Shown: positions 5,898 through 12,683, counted from the first letter of the stretch. The stretch: 12,683 nt of DNA from Thermodesulfobacteriota bacterium (GCA_028278625.1 JANQDY010000016.1:1-12683), one strand, 5' to 3'. Notes: generated by a model not told the origin, from the sequence alone. Numbers and translations are program-made.

Positions 5898-6185
5898 TTA
5901 TGATCCCCTAATGGTAATCATTGTAATCAACCACATATGCATCCCCGTCAATAAATTGAAAAATATCCGCCAATTGCCGGAGACTCTTACAGCATAAAAC
6001 CCCTTTTTGTCGCCGCTCAATTGGTGCAGCGAAGATCCGAGGTAATTCATATCTTTGATTTCATTTGCGGAATTCAGTCGATCAAGGATTCGTTCAAGCC
6101 TTTTTGCATGCTCAAGCTTTATCCCTCTCTTGCTCCCTGTATAAAAAAAATCCTCCAGGCCCTTGTGTTTAAAGGATTTTATCAT
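5898..6185 (-). CDS. higB: HigB-family (RelE-like) toxin with a frameshifted C terminus
   Basis: The protein starts MIKSFKHKGLEDFFYTGSKRG, typical of HigB mRNA interferases, and keeps family identity to SGNWRI at 69-74. After that the frame reads FFNLLTGMHMWL, unlike the family. Adding one base in the A5 run at 5959-5963 (T5 on the coding strand) gives FFQFIDGDAYVVDYNDYH and a stop at 5908-5910. This is a classic HigB ending and gives exactly 92 residues. The gene as written makes 95 residues and lacks the C-terminal strand and Tyr-His tail of the active site. It is a toxin-inactivating mutation, homopolymer slippage, or a sequencing error. I chose the ATG at 6185, where homologs begin; the frame extends to a TTG at 6206, which lies inside the operator. 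Confidence 0.88.
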   Translation of the reverse strand: MIKSFKHKGLEDFFYTGSKRGIKLEHAKRLERILDRLNSANEIKDMNYLGSSLHQLSGDKKGFYAVRVSGNWRIFFNLLTGMHMWLITMITIRGS

Positions 6186-6194
6186 GGCACAACC

Positions 6195-6223
6195 AACGTA
6201 ACCCAATGGGTTACGTCTGTCAA
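6195..6223 (-). promoter_or_regulatory. higBA promoter with embedded palindromic operator
   Basis: On the minus strand a consensus -35 TTGACA (6218-6223) is followed after exactly 17 bp by TACGTT (6195-6200) as -10. Between and over them lies a perfect palindrome, ACGTAACCCA, a central A, then TGGGTTACGT (6196-6216). Binding there would block RNA polymerase, as in HigA autorepression. Transcription would start near 6188, only about three bases before the higB ATG, so the mRNA would be nearly leaderless. No Shine-Dalgarno sequence precedes higB, which agrees. Confidence 0.75.
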
Positions 6224-6288
6224 GATGGTATTTGCTGGGAACGGCAAATCGGCGTTTCTCATATGTGAAGGGGTTTGAGCAGGAAAAA

Positions 6289-6350
6289 TTCTATTGGGTT
6301 GATAGGTCTTAAAGCTGCTTCAGTATGGCGGTCAAAGGATCGAATTCCAC
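6289..6350 (-). repeat. Direct repeat copy B (3' end of the flavin oxidoreductase gene)
   Basis: This is the partner of 5248-5309, with 55 of 62 identical bases. It covers the last codons of the flavin oxidoreductase gene and its TAA stop. Low-level similarity continues to about 6256. The higBA promoter begins about 30 bp further left, so this copy sits immediately upstream of a toxin-antitoxin operon, as copy A does for vapB. Confidence 0.85.
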
Positions 6351-7403
6351 GCATCTGAGGGGCCGCGTGGCAATGCGGATCAGGCATTTGTTGCAGGAAG
6401 TGCAGCGGGCCTTGCGCTTGTCAGGGGTTTGAATGATACGATTGGGGAGATCCGGCTCTGAAATGAGGGGACGACTCATCCCCACATAATCGACACCTCC
6501 ATTCAGTAGGTTCTCCATGGCTTCCACCGATCTCAGGCCACCTGTCACGGCCAAGACTCCCTTGCCCATGGCTTTTCGAAAGGGTTTGACGGATTCGTGG
6601 AAATAGGCTTCACGCTCTCCCGAATCTTTCATGAGCCGGGTTCTCAGTTTTATCTGATCCTTCAGGCCCCCGCTCACTTCGATCATGTCCACGCCTGAAT
6701 CGCAAAGGGCGGCGGCGGCTTCCGCATACGCCGGGATACCCATACCGCCGTCCAAATAATCATGGCAGTTTATTTTCCAGAGCAGCGGCATACCGGTCCC
6801 CACATGCTTCCTGATGGCATCAATAACGGCCAATGGAAAGCGGAGTCGGTGCTCCAGATCACCCCCCCATGCATCAGTTCGGTCATTGGTCAAAGGAGAG
6901 AGAAACTGGCTGATGAGATACCCGTGGGCCCCATGAACCGCTACGGCGTCAAATCCCGCCGACCTTGCCCGGCCGGCAGCCTCGCCAAAAGCGGTAGCGG
7001 TCTCCTCTATCTCCTCATCGGTGGCGTTCTTAAGGGAGAAGCCGGATTTCTCAGCACCGTAGGAGTAACCATAGCTGGCGGTACCGCCGTGGTGGAGCTG
7101 AACCGCGCACTTGGCGCCGTCTCCGTATTGATGCACGATGGCGGCTAACTTGGAAAGCCCGGAAACGTGGGTCTCATCCCAAATCCCGATCTGTCCGCCC
7201 CATACCCGGCCGCTTTTCTGGACCGCCGCGGCACCGGTGATCAGGAGTCCTGTGCCACCCCGGGCAAGTTCCAGATATAGCCGGTAATGGTCATCGGTCA
7301 CATGTCCTTCCGCATCGGCCATGTTTTCCATGGTGGCGGAACGGAGAAACCGGTTTTTGGTTTCCATGGTCCCGATCATGAATGGCGTCGAAATTTTCAA
7401 CAT
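6309..7403 (-). CDS. NADH:flavin oxidoreductase, single-domain Old Yellow Enzyme family
   Basis: This 364-residue protein is a TIM-barrel FMN enzyme of the OYE/2,4-dienoyl-CoA reductase family. It shows NRFLRSATMENMA (17-29) at the flavin site, the family motif HGAHGYLISQFLSPLTNDR (157-175), VTGGLRS (286-292) and GVDYVGMSRPL (303-313). A cysteine cluster, CTSCNKC at 334-340 with Cys351 after it, may hold an iron-sulfur cluster as in larger dienoyl-CoA reductases. The C-terminal NAD(P)H/FAD domain of those enzymes is absent. Members reduce activated C=C bonds; the substrate here cannot be read. GGAG lies 13 bases before the ATG, a rather long spacing. It is the last gene of the metabolic operon. 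Its final codons lie in a repeat, so its extreme C terminus may be foreign. Confidence 0.9.
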   Translation of the reverse strand: MLKISTPFMIGTMETKNRFLRSATMENMADAEGHVTDDHYRLYLELARGGTGLLITGAAAVQKSGRVWGGQIGIWDETHVSGLSKLAAIVHQYGDGAKCAVQLHHGGTASYGYSYGAEKSGFSLKNATDEEIEETATAFGEAAGRARSAGFDAVAVHGAHGYLISQFLSPLTNDRTDAWGGDLEHRLRFPLAVIDAIRKHVGTGMPLLWKINCHDYLDGGMGIPAYAEAAAALCDSGVDMIEVSGGLKDQIKLRTRLMKDSGEREAYFHESVKPFRKAMGKGVLAVTGGLRSVEAMENLLNGGVDYVGMSRPLISEPDLPNRIIQTPDKRKARCTSCNKCLIRIATRPLRCVEFDPLTAILKQL

Positions 7404-7469
7404 TTCCGCTGAAAGGCTCCTTTTGACATCCTTGTGATGAGTGTTCAGGTGTCATTAATTTCCTGGGTA

Positions 7470-7501
7470 ACCGGTGCCCTTTTCCAGAAAAGAGCACCGG
7501 T
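7470..7501. other. Strong hairpin between the two redox genes
   Basis: The arms ACCGGTGC (7470-7477) and GCACCGGT (7494-7501) pair exactly, with an inner CTTTTC/GAAAAG-type pairing around a very short loop. It lies between the aldehyde oxidoreductase stop and the flavin oxidoreductase start. No T-run follows on the minus strand, so it is a poor intrinsic terminator. An mRNA processing or 3'-stabilising stem that sets the ratio of the two genes is a reasonable guess. Confidence 0.5.
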
Positions 7502-7506
7502 AATCA

Positions 7507-9360
7507 TCATGCCATCCAGTTGAGATCCAGGTCTTTCAGGGTCCCTTCCGTGGGCAATCCGGTCTTGAGGTCCCACCCCATGGCACCGTAATAGCTGTCC
7601 AAGGCTTTATCCAGATCAACCACCTGGCCTTCTCCCACCCCATCGGAGGCCGGTTCCGTAAGGAGGCGTTTGGGGAGCGTATCATCTTTTCTGTCGAAGC
7701 CGTAACGGGCGTTGATAACCCGTTCCATGTTGATAACCCGTTCAGCGGCTTTCAGAAGATCCGCGGTGGTCCACTCTTTGCCGATGGCCGCCGAATAGAG
7801 TTCGGCCCATGTGCTGGCCTTGACCGCCAGGCAGATGGAGGCAAACAGACAGGCGCCCAGCAGGTTGGTGGCCATGGAGAGTTCCTGGACCGGTTTGACC
7901 CAGGCCTTGTTGTCATCTGTCAGCGGGTCCTGCTTTTCGGTGATTCCCAATTCTTCTTCCACATAGCCGAAAGCGTCGATCACCGAGGCATAAGGCCGCA
8001 AATGATCGGCTCCCCTGGGAGACACCGCATGTACCACGGCCTCCCCCTTGCTGGCACGAACGCCGCAGGAGGCCATCTCCAGCCCCTTCACCTGAAAAGC
8101 ATAGTCCATGGCGTCCCCGCCCAGCGCTTCGGCGGCTTCCTTGGAACCCTGTGCCAGGAGATCTCCGATACCCTCGCGAACAGCGATTTTTCGAGTGATT
8201 TCGAGGGCAGCCTCTACATTGCCCCACGTGAGTTCTATGCCATCGGTTTTTTCCTTATCGAGAATACCCTTTTCATACCATTCCATGGCCGTTGCGATGA
8301 TCTGGCCGGCACTGATGGTGTCCAAACCCAGTTCGTTGCAGAGGTATCCGGCCTTGGCCACGGCGTTCACATCATTGATCAGACATTTGCTGCCGAAGGC
8401 CCCAAGGGTCTCGTACTCCGGCCCGCCGCCGCTTTCGCCGGCGTAGGGGCCTTCCTTGATGGTGGTTTTGCGGCCGCAGGCGATGGGACACTGGGCGCAA
8501 GCATAGGCTTTCACGTCAAGGGTGTTGTGATAGGCCTCATGTCCTAGCACCTCATGGGACTCGGGATAGGTGGTTCGCTGCCAGTTCTTGGTGGGGAGGG
8601 TCCCCGTGGCACTGATGGAATTGTAAAAACCGGGCGTACCGAAAGGGGTCAGAAGCCCGGAAGTAAAGGGTTCCGCCTTAATCTGTTCCTTGGCCTTGGC
8701 AGATGCGGCTTCCAGGGCTTCCGGATCGGCAACGGACACGGATTGGGTGCCTTTGACACCAACCGCTTTGAGGTTCTTGGACCCCATGAGCGCGCCTGCG
8801 CCGCCCCTTCCCGCTGAGCGATGCCGGTGGGTCATGATACAGGAAATCCTCACGAGGTTTTCACCGGCGGGCCCGATGGAAGCAACCTGGGTCCCCTTTC
8901 CCATATGCTCCGTCACATAATTTTCCGTGTCGGAAACCTCTTTGCCCCAGATCTCCTCCGCACTCTCAATGGAGACCTGGCCGTCTTCGATTCTGAGCCA
9001 GACAGGCGCTTTGGCTTTACCTTTGATCAGCAGCAGGTCCCAGCCCGCTTTTTTCAGGGCCGGAGCGAAGTGCCCTCCCACATTGGTAATTCCCAGGGTA
9101 CCGGTGGCGGGGGACCTGAAAACCACCACGGTACGTCCGCAAGCCGGCGCTTTGGTGCCGTTTAACGGTCCGGCCGCAAAAATGATGGGCGTATCCGCAT
9201 CCAACGGCTCAAGAGACGGATCCGCATATTCGGAAAAAAGGCGGACCGCAAGCCCTTCTCCCCCCACAAAATGCTCGTACCATTCCAGGGGAACGGCTTT
9301 TTGATCCACAGATCCGCTGGCTAGGTCAACCATCAAAACTTTTCCCATGTATCCATCCAT
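7507..9360 (-). CDS. aor: Aldehyde:ferredoxin oxidoreductase (tungsten/molybdenum pterin enzyme)
   Basis: This 617-residue protein is a full-length AOR family member. The N-terminal domain starts GYMGKVLMVDLASG and carries FVGGEGLAVRLF (31-42). The pterin-binding segment HRHRSAGRGGAGALMGSKNLKA lies at 178-199. The [4Fe-4S] ligands are Cys288, Cys291 and Cys295 in CAQCPIAC, with Cys504 in GACLF as the fourth; the first three have the same numbers as in the Pyrococcus furiosus enzyme. AORs oxidise aldehydes to carboxylic acids with ferredoxin, or reduce acids in reverse, in the cytoplasm of anaerobes. GGAGG seven bases before the ATG supports the start. It lies 62 bp after the biotin carboxylase gene, which suggests its aldehyde or acid is part of the same route. 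The exact substrate and metal cannot be read. Confidence 0.95.
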   Translation of the reverse strand: MDGYMGKVLMVDLASGSVDQKAVPLEWYEHFVGGEGLAVRLFSEYADPSLEPLDADTPIIFAAGPLNGTKAPACGRTVVVFRSPATGTLGITNVGGHFAPALKKAGWDLLLIKGKAKAPVWLRIEDGQVSIESAEEIWGKEVSDTENYVTEHMGKGTQVASIGPAGENLVRISCIMTHRHRSAGRGGAGALMGSKNLKAVGVKGTQSVSVADPEALEAASAKAKEQIKAEPFTSGLLTPFGTPGFYNSISATGTLPTKNWQRTTYPESHEVLGHEAYHNTLDVKAYACAQCPIACGRKTTIKEGPYAGESGGGPEYETLGAFGSKCLINDVNAVAKAGYLCNELGLDTISAGQIIATAMEWYEKGILDKEKTDGIELTWGNVEAALEITRKIAVREGIGDLLAQGSKEAAEALGGDAMDYAFQVKGLEMASCGVRASKGEAVVHAVSPRGADHLRPYASVIDAFGYVEEELGITEKQDPLTDDNKAWVKPVQELSMATNLLGACLFASICLAVKASTWAELYSAAIGKEWTTADLLKAAERVINMERVINARYGFDRKDDTLPKRLLTEPASDGVGEGQVVDLDKALDSYYGAMGWDLKTGLPTEGTLKDLDLNWMA

Positions 9361-9422
9361 GGCGCTACCTCCTTAATTGTGATTATCGGTTATTGATCAG
9401 CCTTATTAAGGCCAAATCATCT

Positions 9423-10769
9423 CTATTTTGCTCCGGTCAATGTTCCGATAAATCCGGTGTGGTAGTTTCCTGCTTTGAACCCAGGATGTTCAAGAATCGA
9501 AATATTCAGTGGGATGGTGGTGCTGACACCTTCAATCCGGAAATCTTTCAAGGCGGAAATAAGTCGATGCGTGGCGTTCTCTCGGTCTTCTCCCCAAGCA
9601 ATCACTTTGGCGAGCAGGGGGTCATAAAAGGGTGGGACACTCCCCCCTTCTTCAAGGGCATGGTCAATGCGGAGGGTCTCACCCTCGTCAGGCAGATTGA
9701 GCTTCTTGATAATGCCGGGAGAGGGCGCAAAGGTCACGGGATCTTCCGCATAGACCCTGGCTTCAATGGCATGGCCATCCATTTTCACCTCTTTCTGGGA
9801 AAGGGGCAGGGTTTCACCGGAGGCGATTTTTAGCTGGGTCTCTACGATATCGACCCCTGTCAGGAATTCCGTTACCGGATGCTCCACCTGAAGCCTGGCG
9901 TTGATTTCCATGAAATAGTAGTCGCCTGATTCGGAACGCAACCCTTCAATGGTTCCCGCTCCCTGATATTTCATGGCCCTGGCCAGCCGGAGGGAATAAT
10001 CAAAAATCATCTCCCGGTCCTGGGTGGTAACAACCGGGGAAGGAGATTCTTCAATGATTTTTTGGTGGCGCCTCTGGATGGAGCATTCCCGCTCCCCGAG
10101 ACAGATATAGTTACCGAAATGATCTCCCATGAACTGCACTTCCAGGTGTCTCGGATTGGCCACAACCTTTTCCAGGTAGCAGTCCGATGATCCGAAAGCG
10201 GCAAGGCCGATGCGTGAAATCCGGTCCAGAACCGCCGGCACTTCCTCATCGGAGTTGACCATTTCGATCCCCTTTCCCCCGCCCCCTTTGTCCAGTTTGA
10301 GAAACAGCGGATATCCGAATTCCTCGGCAAAGCGGTATACCTCCTCCGGATCCCCAATGGGATCCAGGGTTCCCGGATTCACGGGGACCTGGACGTTTTC
10401 CGCAATATGGCGGCAATAGCACTTGGACTCAACGGCCTTCATCACCTCAGGGTTTGGTCCAACCCATGTGAGACCTTCCTCGATGACGGTCTGGGCAAAG
10501 CCGTAGTTTTCAGCCAGAAAGCCGTACCCGGGATGGACCGCATCCGCACCGGACCGCTTTGCCGCCGCCATGATGGCGTGGATGTCCAGATAGCTCTTCA
10601 TGGGATTGGCCGGCCCGATATGGATGGCCTCATCGGCCTGTCTTGTGAACAGGGCATCCCGGTCCGCTTCCGAATAGACCGCCACGGTCTGGATGCCGAG
10701 GCCCCTGCAGGCACGAATGATGCGTGATACCACTTCACCCCGATTGGCAATCAGCAATTTCTTAATCAT
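9423..10769 (-). CDS. Biotin carboxylase subunit (ATP-grasp)
   Basis: This 448-residue protein has the complete biotin carboxylase layout: IKKLLIANRGEVVSRIIRA at the N terminus, AVHPGYGFLAEN (77-88), the Gly-rich ATP lid KGGGGKG (161-167), ECSIQRRHQKIIEESP (228-243) and the catalytic EINARLQVEHPVTE (288-301). It carboxylates the biotin of the carrier protein with ATP and bicarbonate. I set the start at the ATG at 10769, where homologs begin, with AGGCAGG nine bases upstream; a TTG in frame at 10778 overlaps the previous stop. The gap to the carrier gene is 5 bp. It resembles the AccC type, but the neighbouring carboxyltransferase genes are of urea-carboxylase type, not acetyl-CoA carboxylase type. 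It therefore probably serves that enzyme and not fatty acid synthesis. Confidence 0.94.
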   Translation of the reverse strand: MIKKLLIANRGEVVSRIIRACRGLGIQTVAVYSEADRDALFTRQADEAIHIGPANPMKSYLDIHAIMAAAKRSGADAVHPGYGFLAENYGFAQTVIEEGLTWVGPNPEVMKAVESKCYCRHIAENVQVPVNPGTLDPIGDPEEVYRFAEEFGYPLFLKLDKGGGGKGIEMVNSDEEVPAVLDRISRIGLAAFGSSDCYLEKVVANPRHLEVQFMGDHFGNYICLGERECSIQRRHQKIIEESPSPVVTTQDREMIFDYSLRLARAMKYQGAGTIEGLRSESGDYYFMEINARLQVEHPVTEFLTGVDIVETQLKIASGETLPLSQKEVKMDGHAIEARVYAEDPVTFAPSPGIIKKLNLPDEGETLRIDHALEEGGSVPPFYDPLLAKVIAWGEDRENATHRLISALKDFRIEGVSTTIPLNISILEHPGFKAGNYHTGFIGTLTGAK

Positions 10770-10774
10770 GCGAA

Positions 10775-11002
10775 TCAACCTGCCTTTGCTTCAAGAATCA
10801 CCATGGGGTTGTCCACTTGCATCTCATCCCACTCTTTGACCAGAATCTCTTTTACCACACCGTCCGCATGGGAGAGAACCGACATTTCGTTTTTCATGCA
10901 ATTGATGACAGCCACTTCCTGACCTTCCTTGACCGTCTCACCTTCTTCTACCACCACCCGGGCCACCAGGCCCGGCATATGGGCGTTTATGCTCACATCC
11001 AT
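10775..11002 (-). CDS. Biotin carboxyl carrier protein, short single-domain form
   Basis: This 75-residue protein is a lone biotinyl-lipoyl domain. It contains HMPGLVARVVVEEGETVKEGQ (8-28) and the biotinylation hairpin VINCMKNEM with target Lys37, followed by DGVVKEILVKEWDEMQVDNP. The common AMKM is CMKN here; the Met-Lys core is kept. It carries carboxybiotin between the biotin carboxylase and the carboxyltransferase. I chose the ATG at 11002 because GGGGAGG (11013-11019) precedes it at good distance and the domain starts there; the frame extends 18 codons upstream without such a site. The Ala/Pro-rich linker of AccB is absent. It lies 65 bp after the carboxyltransferase gene. Confidence 0.93.
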   Translation of the reverse strand: MDVSINAHMPGLVARVVVEEGETVKEGQEVAVINCMKNEMSVLSHADGVVKEILVKEWDEMQVDNPMVILEAKAG

Positions 11003-11067
11003 TTCAATGTAACCTCCCCTTCTGATAATTTCGATCCATTTAGAACAAAAAGGCATCTATCCCAGGG

Positions 11068-12051
11068 TTATGCCAGTGATGCCTCGGTAAAAAGAGCCTT
11101 CTGTGCTTTTCGGGCTTCCGTCGCCTCTTCAAGGGTGCAGTAGTCGAACCGGATAAAATCCCTGCTGGGCGTCCCCTGTCCGATCTTCCAGAGATCCGCG
11201 TTAATGACGGTGAGAGCGCAAAGATACCCCCCCAGGGTCGGGCCATCGGCAATGAGAATAATGGGCGTATTGCCGCAGACGTTGAGGGCCCCGCGCATGC
11301 TGTAAGCATGGTCCACAATATTGGAGGGGTGGCTTCCGCCCACGCCGCCGTCTTTTCTTGCAAAAAAGAAATCGGGCAATTCTTCAAGCCGATAGGCGGA
11401 TCGGTTTGAGGTGTGCTGGACTTTGAAAGAGTGGTCAAAAAGGTAATCCATCCCTTCCCTGGTCACATAATCGGGCGCCGAATTGGGTCCCGGCGTGGCC
11501 CTGAGCCGCCATTCCCTTGAATACTCGGGGATGACGTCATCTCTAAGCCTCCTCCCCGCCAGGTCTTTCAGATCCGCGGACGATCTGCCCGCTTTCACGA
11601 TGTCTCCGGAAGCCAGTTTCCGGCCTTCGAACCCGCCGTAACTCCCAAAAATGCAGGTCGATTTGCTCCCCAGGTACGGCGGCACATCAATGCCGCCGGC
11701 AAAGGCCATATAGGTTCTAAAACCGAACTCGCCGAAATGGTCGAACTTGATCTTATCACCCGTGCTGACTTCCATGGATTCCCACATGGGAACCGCCTCT
11801 CCGTTGATGGCCGGCTTCATATGGGTACCGGTCAGACTGATCACGCCGTCTTGGGTAAACTCCCCTTCAAAATAACCGCCGGTAATCTCAAGACCCGCCT
11901 CTCCAGGCACGTTTCCCACCAGAAGGTTGGCAAACTGAAGCGCCACATTGTCAAATGCCCCGGAAGATGCCATGCCTTTCCCCAAATAACCCACCCGTCC
12001 GGGCCAGTCCTCCACCAGGGTTTCCACGCCGCCGTTAATGACTTTCAACAT
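11068..12051 (-). CDS. Biotin-dependent carboxyltransferase subunit, AHS2/KipA (PxpC-like)
   Basis: This 327-residue protein is a full AHS2 domain. It begins LKVINGGVETLVEDWPGR, continues with SGAFDNVALQFANLLVGN (30-47), AFAGGIDVPPYLGSKST and GPNSAPDYVTREGMDYLF. It ends with GGSHPSNIVDHAYSMRGAL and DGPTLGGYLCALTVINADLWK. These features match the carboxyltransferase half of urea carboxylase, notably the HPSNI-x-D-x-AY and DGP-x-LGG motifs. The same fold occurs in KipA and in 5-oxoprolinase subunit PxpC. Together with the AHS1 subunit it should move CO2 from biotin to an acceptor. The start is the ATG at 12051, with GAGGAGG nine bases upstream; an in-frame start eight codons earlier is unlikely. 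The acceptor could be urea, guanidine, an amide or a different compound. Confidence 0.92.
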   Translation of the reverse strand: MLKVINGGVETLVEDWPGRVGYLGKGMASSGAFDNVALQFANLLVGNVPGEAGLEITGGYFEGEFTQDGVISLTGTHMKPAINGEAVPMWESMEVSTGDKIKFDHFGEFGFRTYMAFAGGIDVPPYLGSKSTCIFGSYGGFEGRKLASGDIVKAGRSSADLKDLAGRRLRDDVIPEYSREWRLRATPGPNSAPDYVTREGMDYLFDHSFKVQHTSNRSAYRLEELPDFFFARKDGGVGGSHPSNIVDHAYSMRGALNVCGNTPIILIADGPTLGGYLCALTVINADLWKIGQGTPSRDFIRFDYCTLEEATEARKAQKALFTEASLA

Positions 12052-12079
12052 CTTTGATATCCTCCTCGCGAACAATCGT

Positions 12080-12683
12080 TTAAAGCCGGGGGGCCTTTTT
12101 TACGCCTTCCGCCTGTTTGGCCTGGAAGGCTTTGGCGCCTTCCTTGACCGCTTCGGAATTAATGAAGTCCAGGTAGTCTTTTACGATGATCTTCCCTTCT
12201 TCGATTTGGTATTCATAATCGGTTTCTTCGTGTACGTGTTTGTAAATATCGACAATTTCATCTTCCGACACCTCATGGAACCGAATCCGGTCCCCATTGC
12301 GGTACAGAAACGGCGTTTCTTTGAAGAGCGGATGTTTCTGTGCGAACTGGAATGTGGGGATGGTTCTGCCGAAGAGCTGGTACCCTCCGCCCGTCTCCGT
12401 TGTGTAGGTGAAGATGCAGGGGCCACCGATGCCCACGGTTCCCTCCGGCGTGTAGGTGCGGGGAGGGTTATACTTGGGTACCACGATGGCGCATCTGGGG
12501 TCCATGGGCCAGAAGAAACCGCCGCCCGGCCAGAACCCGCAGCCGCTGTTGTACCACTCCGTTCCCAGAACCTTTGCTTTGATCTCGTCCACCGTGATGC
12601 CGTTGCACATGGCCATGTATTCCAGATTATACCCATTGATCACATTGGGCGCATCAGGCCTCACTTCCTTGACGTATTTTGCC
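12080..12683 (-). CDS. Biotin-dependent carboxyltransferase subunit, AHS1/KipI-like, 5' end cut off
   Basis: The frame is open to the right edge (AKYVKEVRPDAPNV just before the first possible GTG at 12664), so the N terminus lies outside the window. The visible 200 residues resemble the AHS1 part of urea carboxylase: NGITVDEIKAKVLG, MDPRCAIVVPKYNPPRTYTPEG, TVGIGG, GGGYQLFGRTIPTF, and FLYRNGDRIRFHEVSEDEI. The tail DYEYQIEEGKIIVKDYLDFI is a feature of urea carboxylases that short KipI/PxpB proteins lack. It forms the carboxyltransferase with the AHS2 protein, whose gene starts 28 bp downstream. Standard annotation may call it 5-oxoprolinase subunit B or allophanate hydrolase subunit 1. The adjacent biotin carboxylase and carrier genes make a true biotin enzyme more likely. 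Confidence 0.9.
   Translation of the reverse strand, partial: AKYVKEVRPDAPNVINGYNLEYMAMCNGITVDEIKAKVLGTEWYNSGCGFWPGGGFFWPMDPRCAIVVPKYNPPRTYTPEGTVGIGGPCIFTYTTETGGGYQLFGRTIPTFQFAQKHPLFKETPFLYRNGDRIRFHEVSEDEIVDIYKHVHEETDYEYQIEEGKIIVKDYLDFINSEAVKEGAKAFQAKQAEGVKKAPRL

Noticed and set aside
7507..12075. Many plus-strand frames of 60-180 codons opposite the metabolic genes
   Set aside because: They are antisense shadows of GC-rich coding regions: no ribosome binding sites, no family resemblance, and the minus-strand genes have clear motifs throughout.
1..12683. CRISPR arrays, tRNA or rRNA genes, intact insertion sequences, retron or riboswitch structures
   Set aside because: I saw no regularly spaced short repeats, no cloverleaf or rRNA signature, no transposase, no reverse transcriptase and no recognisable guanidine or other riboswitch motif. 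A guanidine riboswitch, if any, would lie right of the window.

Overview
The window joins a small accessory island (about 1-6250) to a conserved-looking metabolic operon (about 6300-12683). The operon encodes a tungsten/molybdenum-type aldehyde:ferredoxin oxidoreductase, a single-domain flavin oxidoreductase with a cysteine motif, and the subunits of a biotin-dependent carboxylase. This mix, the gene style and the higher G+C of the right half suggest an anaerobic bacterium, most likely a sulfate reducer or syntroph of the Desulfobacterota. That assignment is inference; no marker gene is present. Nearly every gene lies on the minus strand.

Right half, in transcription order (right to left): a carboxyltransferase subunit cut by the window edge (AHS1/KipI-like), a second carboxyltransferase subunit (AHS2/KipA-like), a 75-residue biotinyl carrier protein, a biotin carboxylase, the aldehyde:ferredoxin oxidoreductase, and an Old Yellow Enzyme-type oxidoreductase. 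The first four together look like a urea carboxylase split into separate polypeptides. No allophanate hydrolase is visible, and the two redox enzymes sit in the same run of genes. A dedicated carboxylation/redox pathway with an unknown substrate is the natural reading.

Left half, right to left: a higBA toxin-antitoxin module with a clear promoter-operator, whose toxin gene has lost its C-terminal codons to a one-base frameshift; a short unknown ORF; a vapB antitoxin followed by a stump of vapC; a decayed integron integrase on the plus strand (two internal deletions and loss of a catalytic Arg); a cysteine-based protein phosphatase gene preceded by paired palindromes; and a SIR2-HerA anti-phage operon with a third, overlapping gene for a KTSC-domain protein. 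A repeat of at least 62 bp occurs twice, once at the 3' end of the flavin oxidoreductase gene and once about 1.04 kb further left. Each copy lies just upstream of a toxin-antitoxin module, as if modules had been added stepwise at the end of the metabolic operon.

The best candidates for under-described biology are the KTSC gene coupled to SIR2-HerA, with the phosphatase next door, and the split urea-carboxylase-like enzyme with its two redox partners.
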